NCBI GenBank assembly: GCA_039680175.1
Contig: JBDKTO010000004.1
Span: 1 to 32,093 of the forward strand
DNA length: 32,093 bases
Direction: 5' to 3'
Source: Veillonellales bacterium
Lineage (GTDB): Bacteria > Bacillota > Negativicutes > JAAYSF01
Below, piece by piece: positions 23,403 through 32,023 of the stretch (position 1 is the first letter of the stretch; the number at the start of each line of letters is the position of its first letter). The position numbers and the translations under genes were made by a program. Below the pieces are notes generated by a model. It was not told where the DNA came from. It saw only the letters and a list, made by a program, of their open reading frames with translations, and searched no databases.

Positions 23403-23546
23403 CCTGAGATGTATGTTATCTTAGATATGTCCAACCTACTTTATTATATAGGGAATCCAATGGTATGTAGCTGTCAAGTCATCTTTGAATGGAGGGCAAA
23501 AGCATATCTCAGGATGCCCACCTGCTGGGCGCAGGTTTGGACATAT
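23403..23546 (+). ncRNA. Candidate structured RNA with crossing helices
   Basis: Helix A pairs CCTGAGAT (23403-23410) with ATCTCAGG (23506-23513). Helix B pairs ATATGTCCA-ACCT (23425-23437) with AGGT-T-TGGACATAT (23533-23546), 13 bp with one bulge. The order A-B-A'-B' makes a pseudoknot if both form. Between A' and B' lies GCCCA-CCTGC-TGGGC, or alternatively ACCTGC/GCAGGT. The segment stands just before the tRNA/RNase P cluster. No family recognised. The flanks (23072-23402) hold only ACAATATA/TATATTGT and a TTGACA box at 23322. Confidence 0.4.
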
Positions 23547-23570
23547 AAAGAAACGGCATTTTGGGTATAA

Positions 23571-23690
23571 TACTACTCAGCTCAGTTGCTAGAGCGGCTG
23601 TTAACCGATCGTTCGTAGGATCGAGTCTGTTGGTAGCTCGACGGGCTCATAACCTGAAGGTCGTAAGTTCAAGTCCTGCTCCTGCAACCA
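23571..23690 (+). pseudogene. Chimeric tRNA relic: tRNA-Asn 5' part joined to tRNA-Met 3' part
   Basis: 23577-23628 follows tRNA-Asn: D-arm AGCTCAGTTGCTAGAGC, anticodon loop CTGTTAA (GTT), then GTAGGATCGAGTC. About three bases are missing from the anticodon stem, and the T-loop TTCGA is changed to ATCGA. At 23629 it continues as a tRNA-Met/fMet from within the D-loop (GTTGGTAGCTCG), with anticodon loop CTCATAA, T-loop TTCAAGT and CCTGCAACCA end, but no 5' acceptor strand. Neither half can make a normal tRNA. The joined bases share GTTGGTAG with the tRNA-Asn D-loop, pointing to recombination between tRNA genes. Confidence 0.75.
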
Positions 23691-23698
23691 AAATAGCA

Positions 23699-23728
23699 AA
23701 ATGCCGACGAGGCAACTCGCTGGCATTT
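23699..23728 (+). terminator. Hairpin between the tRNA relic and RNase P RNA
   Basis: AAATGCC/GGCATTT with inner CGAG/CTCG, without a T-run; probably marks the end of the old tRNA transcript. Confidence 0.5.
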
Positions 23729-23745
23729 ATAGTCTAAAATATCAA

Positions 23746-24090
23746 GCTATCTTTAGAAACGGGAAATTGCGGTACTGCTTAAGCAGTATTGAGGAAAGTC
23801 CAGACTGCCACGACCTGAGATGGTCGTAATGGTCGTGCCCATCGCAAGATGGGGCAGAGCTATGCTCTGACGACGATGAAATCGACTCTTGCAGTCGAGA
23901 GTAGTTATAAAGTGCACAGAGAGTGAGTAGGTTGGCGACGACCTAGTGAAAAGTAGTAAACTCCACGAGGCAGAAACCCAAATATCGGTAGGGGAACTTC
24001 CTGAAGGGAAAGTGAACTAACAGGAAGAACGCTAAGCGTTAGATAGATAATTTCCTAAAACAAAAACTGGCTTACGGTTTAAAAGAAAGC
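23746..24090 (+). ncRNA. rnpB: RNase P RNA, B-type (Bacillus-like) features
   Basis: The RNA that trims tRNA 5' ends. GAGGAAAGTCC (universal), GCTTAAGC hairpin before it, GCCCATC..GATGGGGCAG, AGTAAACTCCAC, AGAAACCCAAAT followed by GGTAGGGGAAC, AGATAGATAATT and ACAAAAACTGGCTTACGG follow in the order of the Bacillus subtilis RNA. The ends pair as P1: GCT, TCTT, AAAC (23746-23760) with GTTT, AAGA, AGC (24077-24090), followed by TTTTTT. Compared from memory with B. subtilis, the hairpin between AGATAGATGATT and ACAAAAC is missing. B-type RNAs are known mainly from Bacilli, so its presence here is odd if the host is clostridial or Negativicutes. Ends are set from P1 pairing. Confidence 0.85.
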
Positions 24091-24099
24091 TGTTTTTTA

Positions 24100-24175
<76 letters not shown>

Positions 24176-24181
24176 AAAAAT

Positions 24182-24254
24182 GGCCCGGTAGCTTAGTTGG
24201 TTAGAATGCCGCCCTGTCACGGCGGAGGTCACCGGAGTCCAGTACAGGTCGCCA
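24182..24254 (+). tRNA. tRNA-Asp (GTC), damaged
   Basis: The 5' two-thirds match tRNA-Asp: GGCCCGG acceptor strand, D-arm AGCTTAGTTGGTTAGAAT, anticodon arm CCGCC-CTGTCAC-GGCGG. The 3' part is broken. The T-loop TTCG is missing (ACCGG runs straight into AGTCC), and the acceptor 3' strand ACAGGTC pairs in only five of seven positions. GCCA is still encoded. It is probably a non-functional relic. Confidence 0.75.
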
Positions 24255-24265
24255 AGAGTGCAGTG

Positions 24266-24454
24266 CTATATTTGATCATAATTAAAATCTTTTTGTAAAT
24301 CATCAGCGGAGACAGTATCGCTTCCAACTTCATATTCAATTAAATTATTGTCAGTTTTGTCGGTTTCCTTAATCAAAATTGGATCGCCAATATAAGATTT
24401 ACCATCAACGTTTTTCCCGCTCCAAAAACTATATACCTTTGTATTTTTTTTCAT
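24266..24454 (-). CDS. Small hypothetical protein (62 aa)
   Basis: A strong AGGGAGG ribosome site stands 10 nt before the ATG. The product is acidic and soluble (MKKNTKVYSFWSGKNVDGKS, EYEVGSDTVSADDLQKDFNY), with no signal peptide or membrane helix. No family recognised. It lies convergent to the tRNA cluster. Confidence 0.55.
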   Translation of the reverse strand: MKKNTKVYSFWSGKNVDGKSYIGDPILIKETDKTDNNLIEYEVGSDTVSADDLQKDFNYDQI

Positions 24455-24658
24455 AATAACCGTACCTCCCTTTTAGCTGAAAATTTTAAAGTAGTTCTTA
24501 TTTTATTATGGTCAACGAAGTTTTTTATTATTATGGCAAATAAAGGCGTAAATGAATGGCTATTGAAAGGCATGATACGGCAGCTTGGCGCGGCCATATA
24601 GAAAAATTGCAGCCTGCGTCAAAAGTCCCTATTCCCAGCAAAGCGTAATGGAAGCAGC

Positions 24659-25931
<1,273 letters not shown>

Positions 25932-26205
25932 ATAAAGCCCTCCCCTAAATCTAAAACTCTACATAATATGTTATGCGTTTGGTATTAATAGTGATACATT
26001 CGGTTCAGGGGCAGTGTAATATGTTCTCATAGACATCCAAAATAAGGTAAGCTACAATATTATTATCAGGTTCCTTCTTTATAAGAGCATATTCGTTCTT
26101 GACGTGTATTTGCTTTTGGAGGAGAATAGACAAAGATAATATTTTATATGGAATTTTGTAGGTGCAAGTGTAGAGAGTGGCAGTGTAACTTGGGAGGAGA
26201 AAAAT

Positions 26206-26814
26206 ATTCATAATTATGGAGATTGCAAAAAAATAGATAAAAAAATATCATTTTTTCAATTATTTAGCCACTGGTTTTACATCGGGGCAATATCTTTTGG
26301 AGGTGGTGCAGTCGTTCAATTTATGATTCAGGAGCGATTTATATATAGGCTGCGTTTATTAACAGAAGATGAATATACTGAAATTGTTGGAGTTGGGCAA
26401 ATTACGCCTGGAATTAATATTTTGGCGTATACAATTCTCATTGGGCAGCGTTTAGCAGGATGGCGTGGTAGTCTCATTTCGGTTTTAGGTCTTGTATTAC
26501 CGAGTGCGGCAATTACAATAGCACTATCGTCAATTTATCTTTTATTTAGCGATGTTCCAGCTGTTCAACATGCCTTACGTACCGCTTTTGCGGCTATTTT
26601 TGGCATATCGCTTATTACAAATTGGCGGAATATGAAGCCCATATTAAAAAAAGGGAAGCAAGTAGGTGGAATGTCTTTTATACTTTTATTGCTGGTTATT
26701 ATTGTTACGGCATTTTTGTACCGTTTTGCAGGCGTTAGTGTAGTGTATCTATATGGAATAGGTGCGGCCATTGGTGCGATTGCTTATATACGCATGGGAA
26801 AGAGAAAGGCGTGA
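26206..26814 (+). CDS. chrA: Chromate transporter (ChrA family), first half-size subunit
   Basis: Membrane protein of the CHR family: GAISFGGGAVVQFMIQERFI, EIVGVGQITPGINILAYTIL and the following helices match one ChrA half-module. Homology starts well before the first in-frame ATG (26323). The only start near the ribosome site (GGGAGGAG, 26192-26199) in this frame is ATT 26206. An ATG at 26216 is out of frame, but adding one A to the A7 run at 26225 would join it to the protein (MEIAKK-IDKKISFFQLF). So it is a rare ATT start, a frameshift, or slippage. Encodes ion efflux together with the next gene. Confidence 0.8.
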   Translation: MHNYGDCKKIDKKISFFQLFSHWFYIGAISFGGGAVVQFMIQERFIYRLRLLTEDEYTEIVGVGQITPGINILAYTILIGQRLAGWRGSLISVLGLVLPSAAITIALSSIYLLFSDVPAVQHALRTAFAAIFGISLITNWRNMKPILKKGKQVGGMSFILLLLVIIVTAFLYRFAGVSVVYLYGIGAAIGAIAYIRMGKRKA

Positions 26815-26824
26815 TACCCATATT

Positions 26825-27337
26825 ATGAAACGGTTATTATTCTTCATTATCATATTCAAGGCGGTTGTTTTGTCAACCGGTGGTTTTGGACCGCTGCCTA
26901 TGTTACATGAGGACTTTATTGGACAGGGATGGGCTACGGAAAAAAATTTTACAGAGGCTCTAGCCATTGGTCAGATTGCGCCCGGACCGAATGGCCTTTG
27001 GGTTGTAAGCCTTGGGAAGTTTACCGGTGGGTCTTGTGGAGCTATATTGGCGGCTTTGGCACTTATAATACCACCTTTTTTGGTGCTTATAACGCGGCAC
27101 TTTTATCAAAAATGGCGGCGGTATCCGGCAACAAATGGAATACTAGCAGGTATAGTTCTAGTTGTATCAAGTTTTAGTATAATTGTATTGGGAGATATTT
27201 TTTTTAAGAGTTCTCCCGATATATTCTTACTACTCGTTTGTCTACTGAGTGCTATTTTAGCAGCTTCACGCAAATTGTCGGCTAATGTCATACTTGTAGC
27301 TTCAAGTTTTGCCGGTATACTATTTTATGGTTTCTGA
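26825..27337 (+). CDS. chrA: Chromate transporter (ChrA family), second half-size subunit
   Basis: AVVLSTGGFGPLPMLHEDFI and ALAIGQIAPGPNGLWVVSLG match the G-F-G and Q-x-x-PGP motifs of the CHR domain; several membrane helices follow. At 170 aa it is a short-chain member, as in two-gene chromate transporters where the subunits have opposite topology. ATG 26825 is 11 nt after the upstream stop; its ribosome site is weak. Known members export chromate or act on other anions; the substrate here is unproven. Confidence 0.86.
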   Translation: MKRLLFFIIIFKAVVLSTGGFGPLPMLHEDFIGQGWATEKNFTEALAIGQIAPGPNGLWVVSLGKFTGGSCGAILAALALIIPPFLVLITRHFYQKWRRYPATNGILAGIVLVVSSFSIIVLGDIFFKSSPDIFLLLVCLLSAILAASRKLSANVILVASSFAGILFYGF

Positions 27338-27345
27338 GTTTTTAG

Positions 27346-27372
27346 GACTCGTGGGGACGGTTCCAACGAGTC
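27346..27372. repeat. Palindromic repeat-like hairpin containing GGACGGTTCC
   Basis: GACTCGT and ACGAGTC pair around GGGGACGGTTCCA, just after the second chrA gene, with no T-run. The loop shares GGACGGTTCC with the hairpin at 271-298, hinting at a dispersed element. The remaining 27373-27531 shows nothing else. Confidence 0.45.
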
Positions 27373-27531
27373 ACAGTTTCGTAATAGAGATTAATGAGAG
27401 ATTAAAAATGAAGACATAGAGGCAAGGCGGTGTCTATAACATAATAAATCAAGAGTCAAAGGCTTCGGACGGCGGTGTCAATAGATGGAACGCGGTCCAG
27501 ATAGTACCGGAATATGCAGTGAAACTGTTGT

Positions 27532-28404
27532 CTACTTCTCCATATTGCTTGCTCGGAACTTCGTCGGTGAAATATGATAATACTTTCGAAATAGGCGACT
27601 GTAATAATTTACGCCTTCAAATCCGCACTGTAATGCTACTTCGGTAATATTAAGCTCATCTTTTTGCAAATATGCCAGCGATTTTTCGAGGCGCAGTTCA
27701 TTAACATAATCCGTCAGTGTTTTCCCAGTAAGCTGTTTAAAAATCCGGCAGAAATAGAACACGGTAATGTTGGCTTTCGCGGCGAGATCTTTTGCGGTTA
27801 TTTTTTCTGTGTAATGCGCGGCAATAAAATTAAGTGTTGCGTCAAACCGCTTAAGGCTGTTTACTTTAGAAGAAACTTCCTCACTCGACATAATCTTATG
27901 AATATGTCCTCTAAGCAGTAGGACAATTAATTGGTAAATGGAGGATTTTACTGCCAGTTCAAAACCTATTTTTTTGGTAAAATACTCGTCGATGGTTTTT
28001 TCTACGCATTTTAATACGTCCGTGTCATTTCGAATCAAATTAAGCAGTGTTATCCGATTTTGTGATAAGGGTGCGACATATTTCGTTTGGCATAAGTCTA
28101 CTTGGTTACTAAATAGAAAAGGGAGATCAACGCGGATGACATAAACCTCTAAGTCGTCGGTGAGACTTTCCATATAATGCAGTTCATTGCTGTTGATTAC
28201 AACAACATCCTTAGCGTATACGATAAAACGTTTCATGTTGCATTCCAGCATGGCGCTGCCGCAAATAAAGTAATACAGCTGCATATGCTCGTGCCAATGC
28301 GTTTTTATCTTGTGCCCGCGAGTTAAATCAGTTTTTAGAAAAATATCTACACCAAAATGAATATCCGGCATTTCTTTATAAAAGTAATCTTTATAATTTT
28401 TCAT
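27532..28404 (-). CDS. AraC-family regulator with cupin sensor domain
   Basis: 290 aa. The N-terminal cupin (HKIKTHWHEHMQLYYFICGS, AKDVVVINSNELHYM) senses a ligand. Two helix-turn-helix units end the protein: ITAKDLAAKANITVFYFCRI with FKQLTGKTLTDYV, then ITEVALQCGFEGVNYYSRLF with RKYYHISPTKFR. ATG 28404 has GGAG seven bases upstream; the longer in-frame start at 28446 has none. It faces away from the MFS operon, so its target could be either neighbour. Confidence 0.9.
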   Translation of the reverse strand: MKNYKDYFYKEMPDIHFGVDIFLKTDLTRGHKIKTHWHEHMQLYYFICGSAMLECNMKRFIVYAKDVVVINSNELHYMESLTDDLEVYVIRVDLPFLFSNQVDLCQTKYVAPLSQNRITLLNLIRNDTDVLKCVEKTIDEYFTKKIGFELAVKSSIYQLIVLLLRGHIHKIMSSEEVSSKVNSLKRFDATLNFIAAHYTEKITAKDLAAKANITVFYFCRIFKQLTGKTLTDYVNELRLEKSLAYLQKDELNITEVALQCGFEGVNYYSRLFRKYYHISPTKFRASNMEK

Positions 28405-28676
28405 TCGCCAACTCCATGTCAATATTATGCTAAATATCAGCAACACAATTATAGCAACTAAGTAATTTTAAGACTATTATAGAACAAGAAACAGATCGTG
28501 TAAATTGCAAGACCGGGCTATCCTGAGATAGTTGCTTTTGCTGAATTTCTCTATGCCGGTTGTTACAATGATTTAATACAATGCCGCAGAAAAACAGAAT
28601 AATCGGGAATTAGGCCCATTAATGTATAACGAGTGGGGCTAATTGACGTGGACATACCAAATGCGGTTGGAGTAAT

Positions 28677-28716
28677 GGCAAGGCTGTAGAAATGATAAGT
28701 CTTGCCGCTTTTTTTA
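28677..28716 (+). terminator. Terminator upstream of the MFS operon
   Basis: GGCAAG/CTTGCC stem with a long loop, followed by GCTTTTTTTAT. Nothing coding was seen on the plus strand between 28447 and 28676. Confidence 0.55.
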
Positions 28717-28718
28717 TA

Positions 28719-28747
28719 TTGACGAAATCAATAATTCATGCTAGCAT
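28719..28747 (+). promoter_or_regulatory. Promoter of the MFS-PadR-MerR-amidohydrolase operon
   Basis: TTGACG (28719-28724), a 17-nt spacer and TAGCAT (28742-28747). The -10 lies inside the left arm of the large palindrome, so anything bound there would block transcription. Confidence 0.5.
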
Positions 28748-28804
28748 ACAGTCATAAGCATATACATGTTAATAACATATATATGCTTATGACTGTATGC
28801 TAGC
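28740..28804. promoter_or_regulatory. 65-bp near-perfect palindrome before the MFS operon
   Basis: Arms of 25 bp are exact reverse complements (28740-28764 and 28780-28804, starting GCTAGCATACAGTCATAAGC). The 15-nt centre contains another palindrome, ATGTTAATAACAT. Only one position pair (28765/28779) fails to match. It overlaps the -10 and would lie at the 5' end of the mRNA, 76 nt before the MFS start. It may be an operator for the PadR or MerR regulators in the operon, or an RNA stem. Confidence 0.8.
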
Positions 28805-28879
28805 CGTACAATGAATCCAGCTTATTGTATACAAAGCGGAGTTTAAGCAAATTGTTATTTTAAAAGGAGCGATTTTTTT

Positions 28880-30049
28880 ATGAATGATGCATTGCCCGAT
28901 AAGAGAAAGATCTTTACGCTATCTATTGCCCATTTACTCAATGACTGGTATATGAACTATATTCAGACTTTGCTGCCGTTTTTGGTAATGGCGGGGCTCA
29001 GTGTCAGCAAAGGCGCTTTTTTGGTATCGGCATTTACGATTACATCCTCTATCTTACAACCGATTTTCGGTTATCTGGTAGATCGGAGAAATCAGCGCTG
29101 GATGGTCTATGTGGGCACAATCTGGATGGCAGGGCTAGTTAGTCTTATTGGCCTGCTCAACAGCTATACGCTGCTGATTTTGGCTGCTGCGCTGTCCGGC
29201 CTGGGAACAGCCGGATTTCACCCGCAGGCATCAGCAATGGTTTCGGCAGTTAGCGGCAGCAAGAGAGGTTTCTTTCAGGCTTTTTTTACGGCAGCCGGAA
29301 ATATTGGCTGGGCGCTGACGCCGGTCATGGTTGTGCCGTTTGTGGAGGCTTATGGGCTAAAATTTACGCCCCTGTTCATTATACCGGGAGTTGTCGTGGC
29401 CATATTGCTGTGGCATGCAGCGCCCAAGGCTTCAGCCAAGCCTAAAAGCGTACCTATGCCGCTCATGTCTGTTCTTCATGATTCTTGGACTGAACTTATA
29501 AAAGTTATAATCGTAGTAGCACTTCGTTCTTTAGCCTACTTCGGGTTAATTGCCTTTTTGCCGCTATATTTACAAACAACCAATGTTTCACTGAAAGTTG
29601 GCAGCTGGTTATTATTTATCATGTTGTTTTCCGGAGCTATGGGCGGCCTTGCCGGCGGATATCTGTCTGATTTATTTGGCAGAAAGCAGGTAATTGTAGG
29701 TTCACTGGTGTTGGCAAGTCCGCTGCTTTATTTATTTCTCAATACAGGCGGTTTTTTAAGCTATGTGTTCTTAGCCTTGGCTGGTGCGGCACTGCTGGCG
29801 TCATTTTCCGTGACGGTAGTGGCGGCGCAGGAGATTCTTAGTAAAAGTGCGGCTATGGCGTCAGGGCTAATGTTAGGTTTTGGAGTTGGCATTGGCGGCC
29901 TTGGCGTAGGAATTGTCGGTGTACTTGCGGAATATACAGGCCTTGCTTATGCTATTAACGTACTAATTTGGCTGCCAATCGCCGCAGGTGTGTTCGGGTT
30001 AACTATGAAGGGCAATATAAAACATTTGACGAATGCTGTTAATAGTTAG
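28880..30049 (+). CDS. MFS transporter, fosmidomycin-resistance (Fsr) type
   Basis: 389 aa with about twelve membrane helices. IAHLLNDWYMNYIQTLLPFL at the start and SGLGTAGFHPQASAMVSAVS are the Fsr/FsmA hallmarks; YLVDRRNQRW and YLSDLFGRKQVIVG are the cytoplasmic loops of the two halves. Probably a drug/proton antiporter in the cytoplasmic membrane. AAAAGGAG precedes the ATG. First gene of an operon that also carries PadR and MerR regulators, which suggests ligand-induced efflux. Confidence 0.88.
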   Translation: MNDALPDKRKIFTLSIAHLLNDWYMNYIQTLLPFLVMAGLSVSKGAFLVSAFTITSSILQPIFGYLVDRRNQRWMVYVGTIWMAGLVSLIGLLNSYTLLILAAALSGLGTAGFHPQASAMVSAVSGSKRGFFQAFFTAAGNIGWALTPVMVVPFVEAYGLKFTPLFIIPGVVVAILLWHAAPKASAKPKSVPMPLMSVLHDSWTELIKVIIVVALRSLAYFGLIAFLPLYLQTTNVSLKVGSWLLFIMLFSGAMGGLAGGYLSDLFGRKQVIVGSLVLASPLLYLFLNTGGFLSYVFLALAGAALLASFSVTVVAAQEILSKSAAMASGLMLGFGVGIGGLGVGIVGVLAEYTGLAYAINVLIWLPIAAGVFGLTMKGNIKHLTNAVNS

Positions 30050-30085
30050 ATTTAGAGAAATGTGAATTTAGGGAGAGTGTGTTAC

Positions 30086-30472
30086 ATGGCGGGAAAATCA
30101 AGAAGCGGGCAGGCTTATCGTCATACGCCCGCCTTCATTTTACTTTTTTTGGCACGTGAAGATCTGTATGGATCTGCGCTGTTAAAGGGTATGGAAAAAG
30201 AAATGCCCTGCTATCATACTGATAGTGCAATAATCTATCGTTCCTTGCGGGAACTGGAAAAAGAGGGAGCGGTGGAGTCGTATTGGGAAACAGATACTCA
30301 GGGACCGGCGCGGAAATGGTACAAAATAACGGCGAAGGGTTTGGAAAAACTCGCTGAGTTTAAAAATGACATTGAAATGCGTAAGGCAAATTTTGACTAT
30401 TTTTTAGCTTCCTATAAAATTATAAAGGAAAAAAGCCAAAATAGCGAAGCTGCGGAGAAGATTAAAATATAA
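30086..30472 (+). CDS. PadR-family transcriptional regulator
   Basis: FILLFLAREDLYGSALLKGM, AIIYRSLRELEKEGAVESYW and GPARKWYKITAKGLEKLAEF form the PadR winged helix with its D-S-x-x-x-Y-R-x-L pattern. The last ~35 residues form the dimer helix. ATG 30086 follows AGGGAGAG; an in-frame GTG at 30062 is less likely. 36 nt after the MFS gene. PadR proteins are usually local repressors that bind ATGT..ACAT dyads, and such a dyad is in the centre of the palindrome upstream. Confidence 0.9.
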   Translation: MAGKSRSGQAYRHTPAFILLFLAREDLYGSALLKGMEKEMPCYHTDSAIIYRSLRELEKEGAVESYWETDTQGPARKWYKITAKGLEKLAEFKNDIEMRKANFDYFLASYKIIKEKSQNSEAAEKIKI

Positions 30473-30595
30473 TTTGCTGCTAATCTTAATTTGGATTCAA
30501 TGAATTCTTCTATACACCCGTCCCCCTTTGCTCAGAAAATTCTTGACCTTAACATGGATGTCATACCTTACAATAAGCGAGAGGAGGGAAGAAGG

Positions 30596-30964
30596 ATGAA
30601 GATAAAGGAACTGTCTATGCGGACAGGCGTCAGCCTGCGCTCGCTCAGGTATTATGAAAGCAAAAATTTGCTTGTGGTCAGGCGGCTCGAGAATAGCTAC
30701 CGGGAATATGATGACAGCGCCGTCGAACGGGTCAAAAACATCCAGTTGTATTTAAGCCTAGGCCTGACCACGGATGAGATTGCCGAAATTATTGAATGCC
30801 CAGTGGGAATAGGCAGGGGGCGTCCGCTATGCCGTGCTGCTTATGCGCTTTATCAGGCTAAGCTGGCGGCAATAACCAGGCAAATTACTCTCCTCCAACA
30901 AGTACAGCAGGAATTGCGCACTCGTATTCAGGATTTTGTCGAAGCTGAGGGGGAGATAAGATGA
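30596..30964 (+). CDS. MerR-family transcriptional regulator
   Basis: 122 aa. MKIKELSMRTGVSLRSLRYY with ESKNLLVVRR and SYREYDDSAVERVKNIQLYL is the MerR winged helix; a long coiled coil follows (YALYQAKLAAITRQITLLQQ VQQELRTRI). It has one Cys in EIIECPVGIG and another in PLCRAA. A metal or thiol sensor is possible, but the exact CueR/ZntR-type pattern is not present. GAGGAGGGAAGAAGG precedes ATG 30596. The stop overlaps the next start by 4 bp. Confidence 0.88.
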   Translation: MKIKELSMRTGVSLRSLRYYESKNLLVVRRLENSYREYDDSAVERVKNIQLYLSLGLTTDEIAEIIECPVGIGRGRPLCRAAYALYQAKLAAITRQITLLQQVQQELRTRIQDFVEAEGEIR

Positions 30965-31746
30965 TTATCGACAGCCATGCACATGTTATGCAACCGCTGG
31001 CAAAGGAATTAGCATGGATGGACGAGGCTGGGATGGATAAAACCGTACTGTTTACTACCACGATCCACCCTGAGACAGCGACTAATCTGGACGAATTGTC
31101 AGGCGAGATTGAAAAGTTGTATGCTATGCTTGACGGTACACGTAATCCGGTGGAGGAAAGGATAAAATCCATTGAGAAGCTTACCAAAATAGTAAAGGAC
31201 CATCCTGATAGATTTGTCGGCTTTGGTTCTATTCCTCAAGGATTATCCTATGAGGAAAATGGCAAGTGGCTTGATAACTATATCATAAAAAATGGTTTGC
31301 GTGGTGTGGGCGAACTTACGCCAGGCTCGGGTGAGGTCGGGAAACTGGAGTCGCTGTTTCAGGCGGCTGAGGACGCAGGGAGACTTCCGCTGTGGGTGCA
31401 TGCTTTTTTACCCCTTACCTGGCGGGATATCAAGGAACTGTTAGAGCTTGCGCGGCACTATGCCTCCGTGCCGCTGATTCTGGGACATCTGGGCGGTCTG
31501 CACTGGCTTGAGACGCTAAAAGCAGTGCGGGATTTGCCAAGTGTATATTTGGATTTGTCGGCCGTCTACACGACTATGGCTCCGTCCTTTGCGGTTAAAG
31601 AATATCCCGAGCGCACGCTGTTTGCGTCAGACGCGCCTTTTACCTCGCCGCTGGCGGCGCGAAATCTACTTGAATCGTGCATCGAAGATGCCTATATGCG
31701 GGAGGGTGTGCTGGGCGGCAACATCGCCAAGCTGTTAAATCTATAG
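30961..31746 (+). CDS. Amidohydrolase-2 family TIM-barrel hydrolase/decarboxylase
   Basis: 261 aa. MIIDSHAHV (H-x-H metal ligands), PLWVHAFLPL, PLILGHLGGLHWLE (third His) and TLFASDAPFTSP (catalytic Asp) define the amidohydrolase_2 (ACMSD/gamma-resorcylate decarboxylase-like) family. The substrate is unknown. It is translationally coupled to merR (ATGA), so it belongs to the efflux operon; a role in inactivating the compound exported by the MFS pump is plausible but unproven. Confidence 0.88.
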   Translation: MIIDSHAHVMQPLAKELAWMDEAGMDKTVLFTTTIHPETATNLDELSGEIEKLYAMLDGTRNPVEERIKSIEKLTKIVKDHPDRFVGFGSIPQGLSYEENGKWLDNYIIKNGLRGVGELTPGSGEVGKLESLFQAAEDAGRLPLWVHAFLPLTWRDIKELLELARHYASVPLILGHLGGLHWLETLKAVRDLPSVYLDLSAVYTTMAPSFAVKEYPERTLFASDAPFTSPLAARNLLESCIEDAYMREGVLGGNIAKLLNL

Positions 31747-31794
31747 TAAAAAAGCTGGTATCTGAACTGAGCCAGGAAAAACAGACATTGCAAG

Positions 31795-31842
31795 AAAAGC
31801 CTCCAGTCGTAGGATGAAACTACGACTGGGGGCTTTTCTTTT
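31795..31842 (+). terminator. Terminator of the MFS operon
   Basis: AAAAGCC.CCAGTCGTAG and CTACGACTGG.GGCTTTT form a nearly perfect stem of about 17 bp followed by CTTTTC. Confidence 0.88.
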
Positions 31843-31906
31843 CAGGAAAAAAGGGGGGGATGTTAAGCAATGTCATTAAGTTAAAGCATATAGGATAAAT
31901 TTCCAA

Positions 31907-31948
31907 AAGAACCGAGTACGAAAAAAGCGTACCCGGTTCTTTTTTTTG
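31907..31948 (+). terminator. Second strong terminator
   Basis: AAGAACCG.GTACG and CGTAC.CGGTTCTT pair around AAAAAAG and are followed by eight T. The palindrome may work on both strands (A-run before it). Confidence 0.8.
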
Positions 31949-32023
31949 TACAAAAAAGTTGACAACCAGACGAAAATATGCGGCGAAGCCCCTTGAATGA
32001 ATACATTTTGGGAGGTTTCGCTC

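Noticed and set aside
26005-26211. 68-codon minus-strand ORF upstream of chrA
   Set aside because: No ribosome site; composition of random AT-rich sequence; it covers the chrA leader.
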